The notes: a model not told the origin generated them from the sequence alone. A stretch of 64,000 nucleotides of DNA from Myotis daubentonii (GCF_963259705.1 NC_081844.1:37637341-37701340); one strand, 5' to 3'. Positions 11,558-24,806 are shown, numbered from the stretch's first letter. A program made the numbers and translations.

Positions 11558-13574
11558 AGAAAACTAGACTTGGCTACTAGAACATCACCCTCACTCAAGA
11601 AACAATGCCACTGAAGTTTTGCTTACTAATTTGCAAAACAAAGGTAACCTCACCTCCCCAATGAGTTCAGAAATGATATTGTGTACATGTGTGAGTATAC
11701 CAAAGAACTATACACCTTCAATCCAAGAAAATCCCCTGAAGCAACATGTTATCCAACCTTTCCCTTGGCAATAACTATTTTAAGCAGAGGAGTAAAGCTC
11801 AACTAACTCTTATGCTTTTATGAAGAATTTTAACCAAACTGTGTTTCAAATTGATGCCTAGACAAACAAGGTGAGGGGCAATAAGGAAAAGGTGGTAAGA
11901 TGGCATACAGTAGGGTCACAGCAGCCTTAGGTTCACTTAGTACAAATCATAATTTATTACCAACTGTTTTCTATTTTTTCCCCAACTCAGTCTTCAAAAT
12001 AAATGCAACATGTTAACTCCTAGGTCTTACTCCTGAAAAATTAACAGTGACTCCCAATGAAGTGTCAAAATGATTGATCAAGAACAAAAGCAGGCAGAGA
12101 ACACCAGAAAGATATACATTCTTGAATTTAAGGATCTCAAAGTCTTATCCAAATGGTCACTTCTAGTTCGTATATAATGGTAGAATTTGTCTTCTAAATA
12201 CACTGTTATGCTATCTCACGCTACATAAGAGGGCAATAAAGTCTTAAAAAGCCACATGCAGTGATCACTGTCCAATGTTCTACCAAATGATGCTGACTGG
12301 ATATTCGTGAACCGGTTATAAATGCATACCATCCACCAATAGATACAAGACCATTTTAGCTGTACTTTAGTTTTTCCAGTAAATGCATAACTATGGAATT
12401 GTATATAAATGAAATCATATTTAGCACTGCCTTGGGTTATTTCAGAATTGCATTTGAACAGGAAGAAAACTCCAAAAAATATGGCCTTAAAATATAAAGA
12501 TCACAAGGCACCAACCTGTCTTTAAATCTTATATTTAGTATTTAATATTTATTTAGTCTAATATTTAATAGGAACAAATATTAACACAACTACTCAGTCA
12601 ACTACAATATTGAAATAGTTTAACAGGAACTATGATGATTTCCAGGGAGATATAGAAAGGAGGCCTGCAAAGAATTGAGGCATCTCCTATCTGCAGCATT
12701 TGTAGAGGTGGTCGAATGAAATGACTTCCATGGGTCTTAAAGTTGACTACCACAAGAGAACAAAGTCTGATAAGATAATGTCAGAATGTTGGAATAAGCA
12801 GCTCCAAGCTCCCCCCACCATACCATGACATCGAAGAAAAGCACCAACTGCCAGACTCAAGTCTGTCAAAGCTCTGAAAAACAAAGACTTATAGCAATCA
12901 GCTCCATGGAATCAAGGGAGCATTAACTTAAAATGGTAGGCAAGTTTTGTGGCATTTTTAACTGTCCTTGCCCAACCCCATCTCTGGTGCAGTAGCAGAC
13001 TATGTTCCCAGAATGAGGCCTTGCTCCTTGGTTCCAGAAAAAAACAGTCAACCTGATTTGCAAAATATTATGTAACTCTGTTCTAACCTGTCTGGGAGCC
13101 ACCTGAAGGACGACACAGGTGCAGTCTGTTTTGCCTAACTCAAACCCTCCCATGCTGGGGAAGTAAAATGTTTACATTGCTTGTAAACATTTTAAAGTAG
13201 AGGAACAATTTGTAGACACTGGGGGTAAAAGATCACAGTTGAGACATCCACTATACCACTTGAGATCTAGGAGGAAATGTCAAGAAGAGAGTTTCTTTGT
13301 GAAATTAGGGCAGTCAAAAGTACCCATGTGTATGGGGAATTTAGAAAGCAACTAGCATGCCCAAGACGAGATGCATGCTCAGAGAAAATCTTAAACTTTC
13401 ACCTGGGATTGAGTGCAAATTCCAAAGACTATTTAAAACCTGGGTAGAAAGCAGATGAGGTCCACTCCCAGGCACACAGGGTGTAACGGCACCCACAGCA
13501 CCTCACCAGGTGGGACTGAGACCCACAGGCAATTAGTGCATCTTAATAAAGCATGAATACCTTCCTCAAAGACC

Positions 13575-13593
13575 GCCCCCCCCCCCCCCCCCC
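13575..13593. repeat. Poly(C) run
   Basis: About 19 C in a row, which may also be a sequencing-sensitive site. Confidence 0.9.
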
Positions 13594-13814
13594 AAGCCTC
13601 CAGATCAGAGCAAGAGCCTCCTCTGGCCATCTCTTCCTGGTTGCTATTTTTAGGCAGTTCAACTCTGGGCACAGTCTGGCACCACTGGCAGCAAGATGTT
13701 ACTGCTGGCAGCGCAACGGCTTCCAGCTGCTCCGCTGACAGCCACTTTGAGCATGGCCAAGGCTAAGAGAAGATGGAGAGGAGGAGAGAGCAACTCCCAC
13801 AGAGTAAAACACAC

Positions 13815-13950
13815 CATGTGTGCCAGACGCTATGCCAACATCATCTCATCCAAACCTTGAACAACCCTACCAGGTAGGTAGAATTCTCATTCTACCAATG
13901 GACAAACTAAGGCTCTGAGAACTCAGCAATTAGTTACAAAGCCTAAGCCT
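13815..13950 (-). repeat. MIR SINE, minus strand
   Basis: TGCCAGACGCTATGCCAACA ... ACCAGGTAGGTAGAATTCTC ... AACTAAGGCTCTGAGAACTC. Confidence 0.7.
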
Positions 13951-14376
13951 ATGACATTATGAAAACTGAGAAAAACTTGTTACCTGCAGGGCTAAAGTGA
14001 TGGATAAGGAAGCCCATTGTATTTCCACTTGTAACAATATGTAGTTAGGTGAAACAGGCTACGTTATACATTATAGTCCAGCTACAAAGACTGTTTAACC
14101 TACAGCAAAACCAGAGATTTACCTGTTTGTAACCTTCATTACAGCTACTTTCAGAAACACCTAATTTCCCTATTTGAAGAGTTATCCATACCCAAACCGC
14201 CTTCATTTTTTTGTCAGACTGACACTGAGCCAACTATAAAAGAGAATTTTAAAACCTGCTATGCTAAAGAAATCACAAGTGTTATAGGTTGAACTGTGTC
14301 TTCCAAAAAGATATGTGAAAGTCCTAACCCCCAGTATCTCAGAATGGGACCTTATTGGAAACAGGGTAGTTGCAAA

Positions 14377-14471
14377 TCTGTATTATAAAAGGCCTGTGGC
14401 CCTAACGCCGTAACGACCAAAGACTGACGCAGGTGGGCAGGGCTGCACAATTTCGCATGCTGAGCTTCTAG
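14377..14471 (+). mobile_element. Miniature Helitron (95 bp), plus strand
   Basis: 5' A|TCTGTATTATAAAAGGCC and 3' GCTTCTAG|T, with an imperfect hairpin at about 14445-14460. Related to the minus-strand copy at 16649. It is inserted in a MaLR LTR. Confidence 0.7.
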
Positions 14472-14473
14472 TG

Positions 14474-14780
14474 CAGTGGTTCCCAAACTTATTTGGCCTA
14501 CCGCCCCCTTTCCAGAAAAAATATTACTCAGCACCCCCTGGAAATTAATTTTTTAAAAATTTTAATGGCAATTAAACAGAAAGATATATGTATTAATGTT
14601 TCTACCTTTTTCGTAAAATATAGTAAAGAAAGGTGTAAATTAGAAACATTGAAGTTTGAAATTATGAAACTATTTATTGAACTCAGAATAGAAAGGTAAT
14701 ACAAAAAAAGTTAAAACAAATGCACCTGTAGCTATCACCGCCCCCCTGGATCGCTGCAGCGCCCACTTTGGGAATCACTG
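14474..14780. mobile_element. Short hAT transposon with perfect 8-bp duplication
   Basis: Termini CAGTGGTTCCCAAAC and TTGGGAATCACTG are flanked by TTCTAGTG on both sides (14466-14473 and 14781-14788). The duplicated target is the 3' end of the adjoining Helitron. The 68-codon frame inside is not a recognisable transposase. Confidence 0.9.
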
Positions 14781-15689
14781 TTCTAGTGTAATAATAAATT
14801 AAGATGGAGTCATACGAGAGTAGGCTAAGCCTTAATCCAATACTTCTGGGGTTTTATAAGAAAAGAAAAATTTGGACACAAATACAGAGGGGAGAATGCC
14901 ATTTGACAATGAAAGCAGAAACTAAGAAGGGGCCAGAAAGGATTCTACCCAGAGTTTTAGAAGGATCATGGTCTTCCTGACAATGTGGTTTCAAGCTTCT
15001 GGTCTCCCAAACTGTGAGAGAATAAATTTCTGTTGTTTTAAGCCACTCAGTGAGTGGTATTTTGCAGCAGTGTCAGGAGGAGACTACAATGGGCTAATGT
15101 ACACACCAAGGTAAGCCCCTCCCCCAGCCAAACTAAGGCCTCTCTGACAGAAACTGGCATAAAATTGGAGGTCCTTCTTAACTGCAAACCACATGGAACC
15201 AATCCCATGTACTTGGTTTTATAACAGAGAGAAGAAATCGTTACAGCACAGAGAGCAGGGTACTGAGACATAGAGACTGGGTAGGAGTCAGGTTTTCCAA
15301 TCAATAGGCAGAAATAGTAGGAAACTGTCCTATGGAGGGAGAAGAGGTTATCCTAAAGAATACTATTAAGGGCAAAATTAGTAACAGACCATAAATATGT
15401 ATTCCAGCCAAATCAGTAATTTCACATGCACAGCAAGGAATTAGTCTACTCTAGTATAATCTTTTTAAAGTTTAGCAGATCTGGGGTCAACCTATAGCAA
15501 CCTCAAGAATTAATATTTTGAAACTTTGAAAATTACAAGTGGCCCAGGAAAATAAATGTATTAAAAGTAGATTGCCTCATTAAAAGTCTTACTTCTTTGA
15601 CTTCAGGTAGTCATCAGGCAATTATAAGAGTACAACTTGATTCTCAACCAAAAAAGAACTTTTTTTTTTTGCTTTGCTTGAATGTTTAT

Positions 15690-15930
15690 TAAAATTTTAT
15701 CTTTTATTGTGGTAAATATATTTTACATAAAATTTACCATCTTAACCATTTCTGAGTGAACAGTTCAGTGGTATTAAATACATCCACATTGTTGTTCAAC
15801 CATCACCAGCATCCATCCCCAGAACTCTTTTCATCTTATAAAACTGACACTCTGTACCCATTAAACACCAACTCCTCCTCCTACTCCCCCAATCCCTGGG
15901 AACCTTCATTATACTTTCTGTCTTTCAAAA
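15690..15930 (-). mobile_element. Old L1 3' end fragment, minus strand
   Basis: Contains AAATTTACCATCTTAACCAT and CATCACCAGCATCCATCCCC, typical of old L1 3' UTRs in reverse. It matches part of 16975-17690. Confidence 0.65.
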
Positions 15931-16648
15931 AAAGAACTTTTGTATAGACACATTAAAGTTGAAAACAAAAAGGATGCAACATATCCCAACCATGGAAAAA
16001 TCATAAAAAAAAAAAAAATTAAGCACAAACATCTGAGAGGTTAAAAAAAATGGGAAAGGATCTTGGATCAAACAGAAAACTTCTAGTTTTACTGTAACTT
16101 TGACTGTAAATACAACTGAGCCAAAGCTCTTAAAGACAGTTGCTCAAGTATCAACTGAGCTCTTCCTGTGTAATGGTTCTGTCTGAGCTAACAGGAGTCC
16201 AGTTGCCCAAAGAGCAGGCATCTAGCTAGAAAAGAGCCATCTAAGGTTGACAGCTGGACTACAAGTTGACAGATGCTTTCTTTATAAAAAGGAAATAACT
16301 GATTTTTAATGTATTAATTCCCACTAGATACCTGGACTTTATCTATACAAAAAACAGATGAAAATAAGCCTCTACATTATTTTCATTTCATGTAACATTT
16401 CAAAGGCAAGAGACTGAAACCACCCTGAGCCAACCAGACCTTGGAGAACTATCACAAGCAAGACACCCAAGTTGGCTGCAACTGTTTTCAAGGTAGTATT
16501 ACAATGAAATACTTACGTGTGTGTGTGTATGTGTGTGTGTGTTATATTTGCATCATAGAAAAGGTGCTTCCAAGGTAACATTAAAATGAAATACTTCCTT
16601 GGGGCTTGAGGGTGGGTAGTGAGTGTTGTGTGTGTATTTATACTTATA

Positions 16649-16772
16649 CTAGAAGCCCAGCACACGAAATCGTGCGGCCCCGCCCACCCGCGCCATGCTC
16701 ACAGCCCCGCCCACCTGCACCGGTCTTTGGTCATTACGGCTTTAGGGCCAAGGGGCTTTTTATATATGTAGA
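16649..16772 (-). mobile_element. Miniature Helitron (124 bp), minus strand
   Basis: Starts CTAGAAGCCCAGCACACGAA and ends TATATATGTAGA|T (5' TC on the minus strand). It shares CTTTGGTCATTACGGCTTTA with the reverse of the 14377 copy. Confidence 0.8.
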
Positions 16773-16974
16773 TAGATTTGCATCATAGAGCCTTATCTCT
16801 TCCCTCTCAAAATTCTGCTGTAGAATTCCTACCTGTCATTAAAGCCCAATTCAAGTTCCATGTTCAGACTCCCCTTTACAGTCCTGATCGAAGATGAGAG
16901 ATTTTGTTTGTTCATTTAAGTTGTGAGTAGGGCTAGAAAGAAATGAAATTATCTGATGGGTTTGTTCATTTAGT

Positions 16975-17690
16975 TGTGTTAAAATATATATAACATGAAA
17001 TTTACTGTCTTAACCATTTTTAAGGGTACAGTTCAGTGGCATGAAGTACACTCACATTGTTGTGCAACTACCACCAGCATCCACCCACAGAACTCATTTC
17101 ATCATCTCAAACTTTCCATTCCTCCCTTCCCCCACCCCTGGCAACCACCATTCTAGTTTCTGGCCCTATTAATCTGACTACTCTACTCTAGGAACTCATA
17201 AAAGTGGAATCACCCAGTATTTGTCTTTTTGCTATTGGCTTATGCTACTTAGCATGTCCTCAAGGTGCATCCATGTTGTAGCATGTGTCAGAATTGTCTT
17301 CCTTTTTAAGGCTGAATACTGTTCTATTATATGTATGTGCTTCATTTTGTTTATCCATGATACTTTCTGTCTTGGACACTGGGACTACTTCCACCTTTTG
17401 GCTATTATGAATAATCCTGCTATGAATACAGGTGTATAAATAACTCTTCAAGAACCTGGTTTCTTCTGGGTATATATACTCAGAAATGGAATTGCTGAAT
17501 CACATGTAATTCCATATTTAATTTTTTGAAGAACCACCATACAGCTTTCCATAATGGCTAGACTATTTATTCCCAACAACAGTGTACAAAGTCCCAATTT
17601 CTCCATATTCTCACCAATACTTGTTATTTTCTAGTCTTTTTTATAGAAGCTATCCTAATAAGTATGAGGTGTTATTTTTTGGATTTAAAA
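16975..17690 (-). mobile_element. Old L1 3' end fragment, minus strand
   Basis: Contains GAAATTTACTGTCTTAACCA, CTTAGCATGTCCTCAAGGTG and TGGCTATTATGAATAATCCT, which are L1 3' UTR/ORF2-end signatures in reverse. Frames are broken. Confidence 0.75.
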
Positions 17691-17880
17691 ATTGTTAGAG
17701 TTTATATCCATGTCAATCAAGAGTAACTATTATTTGAAGTTAAACAATTTATATTTTACTTGGTCTTAAGAAAATATCCTAGGGTCTGTGTTATTAATAT
17801 TACTATAATGCCACTAAATAAGATTTTTGGAGAGTCCACCCAAGTGAATTTTAAGAATTGAAAATTGAAAAGGTTTATGG

Positions 17881-18080
17881 TCCTGGCAGGGTAGCTCAGT
17901 TGCTTAGAGCACTGTCCTGATATGCCAAGGTTGCAGGTTTGATCTCCAGTGAGGGCACATAAAAAAGGCAACCAATGAATGCATGGATGGAACAACAAAT
18001 CAATGTTTCTTTCTCTCTCTCTCTTCCTCTTTCTCTCCTTTCTCTCTTTCTACAATCAATAAATGAAATTTTTTTTAAAT
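17881..18080 (+). mobile_element. VES-like SINE, old copy
   Basis: TCCTGGCAGGGTAGCTCAGT head, GGTTGCAGGTTTGATCTCCA B-box region, then a TCTCTCTT tract. Diverged and internally shortened. Confidence 0.8.
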
Positions 18081-18084
18081 GAGG

Positions 18085-18215
18085 ATTTAAAAAAATATTT
18101 ATTCATTAAATTGATTGGGGTGACACTGGTCAACATGAACATAAAGGTTTCAGGTGTGGGTTTCCATATCACAAGTTCTGTACATTGCACCATGTGCCCA
18201 CCACCCAATAATGAG
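18085..18215 (-). mobile_element. L1 3' UTR fragment, minus strand
   Basis: Contains AAATTGATTGGGGTGACACT and TCTGTACATTGCACCATGTG, a common L1 3' UTR segment in reverse. Confidence 0.6.
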
Positions 18216-18747
18216 GTTTTAAACACAGTATAAGCATTGTAACATCTACAGCAGCATTATGTTCTGGAATCCATGGGTGTAACAGTACTTATTTTGGTCA
18301 GGTTCAGACAGAGTCACTCAGTGACTTTACACAATACTGGGAGTCAGGTCTGTTTGTAGTCTGGTCAATATACTCTAGTGACAACAGATGGAATAATGGG
18401 AGGGAAAAACTGAGCAAGCACCAGGTAATCTAAGTAAATATATTAAAAGTATTAAAATTAATAAAATCATATAGACAAAAAAATCTCAAGTAGTATGTAT
18501 TTAACCTATAGCATCATATGGTTTCTGTTAAGGTTTAAGGGTATAACTTTTATTCTACTATAATTTTCAGTTTTATCTCTCAAGTACAATAGTCTAAGAA
18601 AATATTAATTACTTATTAGCCATACAGGTGATAGATTTTAGTTTGCAAGAAAAAAATCAAGGATCCTTATCTAGACTCCTAGTACAGTTTCAACTAGTGG
18701 TAAGATTATGTAGAGGAACTTTAATTATTAAATAATAGCCTCTAAAT

Positions 18748-18969
18748 CAGTGGTTCTCAACCTTAGCTGCACATTAGAATCCCCTGGGAATCTTTTTAAA
18801 ATCCTGATTTCTGGGCCTCATCCTCTGGAAATTCTGTTTCTTTGTTACTAATGTTGTGGCTCCGCCCCATAACAAAGAAACAGAATTTCTGGAGGATGAG
18901 GCCCAGAAATCAGGATTTTAAAAAGATTCCCAGGGGATTCTAATGTGCAGCCAAGGTTGAGAACCACTG
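18748..18969. mobile_element. Palindromic hAT MITE (222 bp)
   Basis: Two long inverted arms (CAGTGGTTCTCAACCTT... and ...AGGTTGAGAACCACTG) surround a short loop. Flanking 8-mers CTCTAAAT and CTCTAAAC match at 7 of 8. Sequence is MER5-like; a related copy is at 26436. Confidence 0.85.
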
Positions 18970-18977
18970 CTCTAAAC

Positions 18978-20714
18978 AAACATACATATATATTTATTGT
19001 TTTAGTAACCTAATTTTAAAAAGCCAATTAAGAATATCAGAAAATGTAACTTAAATAATGTTTGGAATTAAAAGAATATCTTAAAACCACTAACTGTTAA
19101 ACCTTCAATACTAGAGTAGCAGGTCTCTATTTTTTAAATATTGTATGGATTTCTATAAGAACGTATAAGATATTCTGACATGTTTTGATGAAAACATTTT
19201 GGTTTCAATTTAACATTACATTTAGATGCTGTAACACCTTTTCAAGGAATTTTTAAATGATTTAAATTCATGTGGTTATTAAACAAACCAAACAGAATTC
19301 ATTAAGCTTTAGTCATATAAATTTCCAAATTTAGGTATAAATTTTGCACAAATTTTAGGTTATATGTTTGGTGGCCTATACAATTAACACATGAAAAACA
19401 AAGAGTGACTTCTAAAAGTAGTTACTGGGGAATAGTGCAGAACAAGGTCTCCATGTACAGGACATGGTTTGTTAAAGTTACATCAGCTGTGGTCACATAT
19501 CCCAAACTGTCCTAAACCAGATGAAATATTTTTTAAAACTTGAAACACTGACAGGCCTCAAGCATAAGAGCCATAATGCCTTTTATTTCGTCTATGAAAA
19601 CCATTTTACCTTAGTGTAATTTCATCTGAAGAAAATTTATTTAAAACTCTAGTATGATTTCATTATATTTTAGTTTAATATAGATCACACTTAAAATGAT
19701 TAAACTTAGTTATAATTTTTAAATCTAATTTAAATATTTGTTTTATCTGACCAATTAAAATAGAGGATGGCCTGTTTCTATATGATCCTCAGGCTAAAAA
19801 TAGTTTTTGTATTTCTTTAAAGGATACAATGAGAGAGGGAACTGACATGGCTCACAAATTAAAACATAATCAAAGTTTTTAAAAAGAAATTGTCTCTTTT
19901 ACCCTTTAATCAACAGTACACACACACACACACACACTATACCTCTTTTAATCTGAAGGGTACCTGGGCTAAGCAGAGAATTATACAAAAACTGTTGCCT
20001 CAGCAGAACTATATTTCCCAGCCTCCTTTAATCTGTGTACAGTCACTGGGTTACTTCTCTACAACAGAATGTCAGCACAAGTGATGTATGTCACTTCAAG
20101 TTAGGGATTTTAAGAAGCAATTATTCTTTCTCTACATTTTCTTTCGTTTCACTGGCTGAATGCTGAGGGTGTTGAGTCCCTAAAGGATGTCAAAGCCATC
20201 ATCTGCCAGGACACCCACAGTAGTCAACACATTTCTATTGTGTTAAGCGAAAGGAATTTGTGTTATTATAGTTGAGGAAACACTGTAATAGTCACTAACA
20301 AACATGTTGTATATTCACTGCCTTTCATATTTAAGTAACTTCTACTTAATTTGGAAGTTCTCCCAAGCATCCTTAAAAAAGAAAAAAAAAAAACACTTTG
20401 AAAACAGATTGTTTATACTGCTGTAAGCTGTCTGCTTATTCTACCCATCAGTCTTATCCTTGACAACTGGCTACTGTTGCATTTTTTTCTGTTTACTGTA
20501 TGCTCAGATGGATTTTAATTTAAAGCCTCACTATAACCCCCTTTCAAGTGAACTAAAATTTAAAACCATTCCTGCTCCATATATGTAGTTCAAGTGCTGA
20601 TATGGCATTGAGACATTATTACATTCCATCTAATGACTATGTTTAAAAAAAAAAAAAAAAAGCAGAAATTTAAAAGTGGATTGAAACAGCCCCTCTTCAC
20701 TTCTTTATTGTAAA
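18978..20714. other. Unique AT-rich intronic sequence
   Basis: A short (CA)n at 19918-19937 is the only clear feature. No gene seen. Confidence 0.6.
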
Positions 20715-22220
20715 CTAGAGGCCCGGTGCACAAAAATTTGTGCACTTGGGGGGGGGGAGGGAAGGGGGGGTCCCTCAGTCCGGCCTGTGCCCTCTTGCAG
20801 TGTGGGACCCCTTGGGAGATAACGACCTGCTGGCTTAGGCCTGCTCCCGGGTGGCAGAGAGCAGGCCCAATCCCTAGGTGCAGCCCCTGGTCAGGCTCAG
20901 AGCAGGGCCGATTGGGGAGTTGGGGTGCCGCCCCATCATGCACAGAGCAGGGAGATTGGGAGGTTGTGATGCCACCCTCAGTCACGCTCAGGGTAGGGCC
21001 AATTGGGGGGTTGGGGCACCGCCCCCTATCACACTCAAGGCAGGGTCCATGGGGAGGTTGCGGCGCCACCCCCTGTCACGCACAGAGCAGGGCCCATCAG
21101 GGGGTTGGGGCACTGCCCCCTGTCACTCACAAGGCAGGGCCCATCAGGGGGATTGGGGCTCTGTACCCTGTCACGCACAGAGCAGGGCCCATCAGGTGGT
21201 TGGGGCGCTGCCCCCTGTCATGCACAGAGTAGGGGCGATAGGGGAGTTGGGGCACCGCCCCCTGTCACACACAGAGCAGGGCCCATCAGGGGGTTGGGGC
21301 ACCGCCCTCTATTACCCACAGAGCAGGGCCGATCAGGGGGTTGGGGCGCCGCCACTCTCACACTCAGGGCAGGGCCGATGGGGAGGTTATGGCTCTACCT
21401 GTCACACACAGAGCAGGGCCCGTGGGGGGGGGGGGGTTGGGGAGCTCCCCTGTATCAGGCACAGAGCAGGGCTGATCAGGGGGTTGGGGCACCTTCCCCT
21501 GTCACGAACAGAGCAGGATGGATAGGGAGGTTGTGGCCCCGGCCCCTGTCACACACAGAGCCGCAGGGCGATCAGGGGGTTTGGGCGCTGCCCCCTGTCA
21601 TGCTGATCCCGGTGCCGGGAGGCATATTACCCTTTTACTATATAGGGTAGAGGCCTGGTGCATGGGTGGGTGCCGGCTGGTTTGCCCTGAAGGGTGTCCT
21701 GGATCAGGGTGGGGGTCCCCACTGGGGTGCCTGGCCAGCCTGGGTGAGGGGATGATGGCTGTTTGCAGCTGGTCACACACCCTTCAGGGTAGGGGTCCCC
21801 ACTGGGGAGCCTGGCCAGTCTGGGTGAGGGGCTGAGGGCTGTTTTCAGGCTGGGAGTGACTGAAGTTCCCAACCGCTCCTTTTTTTCTTTTTTCTTTTTT
21901 TATTCTGGGCCAGCTTTAGCTTGAGGCTTGGCTCCAGCTCTTAGGCCTCAGCTGAAAGGTTTCTGGCCTTTGCATACAATGTTGCGAATCTGCTGGCTGA
22001 AGTCCCGAGGTATACAATGTTTCTTAAACTGCAGGCTCAGAGGCCTGCGGGGAATGTTGGTTTCCTCCGTCACTGAGACAACCAAGCCTCATGTTAGTTT
22101 CAAGCTGCCTGGCTGCCAGCCGCCATCTTGGCTGAGTTAATTTGCATATCTCACTGATTAGCCAATGAAAAGGGTAGCGGTCATACGCCAATTACCATGT
22201 TTCTCTTTTATTAGTGTAGA
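20715..22220 (-). mobile_element. HeliBat-type Helitron, minus strand, with 47-bp minisatellite
   Basis: The plus strand starts CTAGAGGCCCGGTGCACAAA and ends TTATTAGTGTAGA|T, giving 5' TC on the minus strand. It contains the same 47-bp array (about 20885-21600) and the same flanking modules as the 6314-7805 element. Non-autonomous. Confidence 0.88.
20885..21600 (-). repeat. ~47-bp minisatellite, about 15 units
   Basis: Units of the type CACAGAGCAGGGCCCATCAG-GGGGTTGGGGC recur every 46-48 bases. Frames of about 215 residues here (Gly/Trp/His-rich) are not genes. Confidence 0.88.
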
Positions 22221-24565
22221 TAAGGGCCAACAAAGCATAAGAAGAGCTATACATTTCACTTAACCTTGAAACACTGCAGTATCTCCAAAACTAGAACTTC
22301 CCCAGACAATAGAGCCTTGACATTTTCAAGAGCTGCATCTTGACACCATCACAGATTCAAAAATATGTCAGTCATGCCACAATGCATGCTTCTGTAACAT
22401 GGATGCCTTCACACATGACTCGCAAAATGCGAATGACAACAGTGTGATGAGGAAAGACTGTTGGTTCATGAGTGAATCTTCCCAGCATGTTAATGTTTGA
22501 AGCTATCAAGGGCAAGATTTTTTGCAAATAATGAGAAATAATGAAGACTTTAAGAAAAACGGTGAGAAACTTACCAAAGTGCCTCCCTTTGGTATAAGTA
22601 ATGACATCTGACTTAGTGGCTTCAATATCTGTTGTTTTATTACCTGATGATGCTGTGGGCACACAAGAAGCTACACCATGGATCAGAGCTTTAATTTTGA
22701 TGACAATGGCCTCCAGGAGAAGCTAATCCCTACAAGAATCTACATATCAAAGAAAAAGCATGTTCCGGGATAAAATAAAGCCTAGAATCACGTAGGTATG
22801 ATACTGAGTGCATATGTCACCATCTACTGTGCTAGCATTTTTTATTTGGATTGTTAGTGCTCTGGTTACAAGGTTACATTTCATTAAGTAGTCTCACCTT
22901 AATCCTATGTTTCTACAGTCCTATTATTTTTAGTGTGATTTTGCAGAATGAGAGATTTTTTTATGAATGCATATATCACATCACAGTAGATATGAGCATA
23001 CCACAAACTGAAATGGTGAACTGCAAATGGAAGCAAATAGGCAAAATGACAAAATGACAAACTCTGATCTCGTAACACCCCATTCAAAATCCTGTAATGT
23101 ACCTGACAAATACCATCTCCTTTAATCCTAGATTACTACACCTTGAAAACTACCTCAAATTGATGTGGTACCTATCAAATAATGGAAACCTCAAATACAG
23201 TCCAAAAATGCTACAAACACGTGTAATTGCTTTTAACTTCAGCTTTGTTTTGACAATTTTTGCTTAATCTGTAAATGGAGTAACAGATCCTTTCTGTGGT
23301 TTCTCTTCTCTTCCAACCCGAAGGCCCACCATTACCCACTAGGTCTCAGCAAAACCATTTTGCTTAAATTTTGAATACATAAATTCTTTATTGCAAGGCA
23401 TAATCTGTTCCTTCAGAGTCAGCTTTAATGAAAACTGCTTTACAGAAGGCAAAATGGAAGCATCCTAAATATACAGGGCTATTTATAACTACTATTTAGT
23501 TGACATCTCCAAAACTGTATTCCTTATGACCAAGCAAACCAACAGCTTTGGAGTTTTGCTCATTTTGATCCAGAATCACAGAGGCTCCAACCTGCTCTAC
23601 ACTGTACTTGCTTATATATCCTGTGTCCCATCTCTGCCTGCCATTGCCTCTCCTAGGATTTCTGATGCGCTTCCCCCAAGAGCTTGGGTTTTCTCACCAC
23701 TGCCACGGTACATTCCTAGATGGAGCTCAAAGGATATTATTTGGTGTGTGTAGATTTTAGGTGTCCTTACCGGCATGAAGTAGTAAAAAAACAAAAACAA
23801 AATAAAACACTATATGACCCCTTCCAATCCACTCCCCTAGCTATTCAACACTATGCATCTATCAAGCAAAATGTAGGTAAGTCATTTTTCTCTGCTTCCT
23901 TCATTTCTGTCTCTACTGATATTCATTTAATACCTATTAGGTCAATTCTCCCCTGTCATTCACCAGTTTCTTTTTACAAATCCTATCCTTGGCACCGATT
24001 TCAACAAATATAACATTTCTGAAAATTTGAGACACGAAATTAACTCTCATTGAATATCAATTTTCCCAACATAGTAAAATACCTCTAACCTGGCACTTCT
24101 GAAATACCAACAGTGATCATTTGTGTTAATAATGACCTTGAAGTTCTTCAAACTTCCAAAGAAGCTTCTGAGTCAAAAGAATATTCAGTTATATACCATA
24201 CAGGCTTAATGTTAAATGTCTTTACAGTATTCTAAATCTTAACTATAGTATTTGACAACCCATATGCCATAGTATACAGCAAATATAGCTACTATTTTAT
24301 TAATATACACTTTCATCAACCCATTCCAGCTACTGGTGTTCCAATAAAATCATCGTCAGAGCTTCCTTTATACATTCCACCCCTTAATCTGACATGCCCT
24401 TAAGTTTAAAAAATATTCCCAAGTAAGTCTAATATAAACTCCTCCTTGAGAGCTAACACTGTAAATACTGGTAGAAATCAGCCTATGCAACTATGGTTCT
24501 CATCCCTGTCTGTATACTGCTTGGGAAACTTATGAAAACACAGTCTTTTAAAATATATAGGTTCT
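22221..24565. other. Unique intronic sequence
   Basis: No repeat identified. A 96-codon minus-strand frame at 22372-22662 has no recognised similarity and ordinary composition, and is likely chance. Confidence 0.55.
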
Positions 24566-24806
24566 GCCCTAGCCAGTTTGGCTCAATGGGTAGAGTGTCA
24601 GAACATGAAATGAAGGGTCACAGGTTCAATTTTGGTCACTGGCATGTATCTCAGTTGCAGGCTCGATCCTAGGCCCTGGGTTGGAGCATGTGTGGGAGGC
24701 AACCAATCTATGTGTCTCCCTCACACCAATTTTCTCTCATCTCTCCCCCTTCCTTCCACTCTCTCTAAAAATCAATGGAAAAATATCCTTGGGTGAGGAT
24801 TAATAA
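24566..24806 (+). mobile_element. VES-like SINE, older subfamily
   Basis: GCCCTAGCCAGTTTGGCTCA head. The tail ends AAAATCAATGGAAAAATATC as in the 62576 copy. A short duplication around ATATAGG flanks it. Confidence 0.82.

Larger units (their letters stand above)
11558..14280. other. Unique or old-repeat intronic sequence
   Basis: Only a poly(C) run and one MIR stand out. The block at 12640-13560 has the composition of an old LINE 5' region, but I cannot prove it. Confidence 0.5.
14281..15070 (+). mobile_element. MaLR (MLT1-like) LTR, plus strand, split by Helitron and hAT
   Basis: Starts GTTATAGGTTGAACTGTGTC with CTAACCCCCAGTATCTCAGA, and resumes after the inserts with AAGATGGAGTCATACGAGAG, ending near GAATAAATTTCTGTTGTTTT and AAGCCACTCAG. 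These are hallmarks of MLT1-type LTRs. Confidence 0.7.

Noticed and set aside
22372..22662. 96-codon minus-strand frame
   Set aside because: No recognised similarity, no repeat in the codon pattern, and within intronic AT-rich DNA; probably chance.
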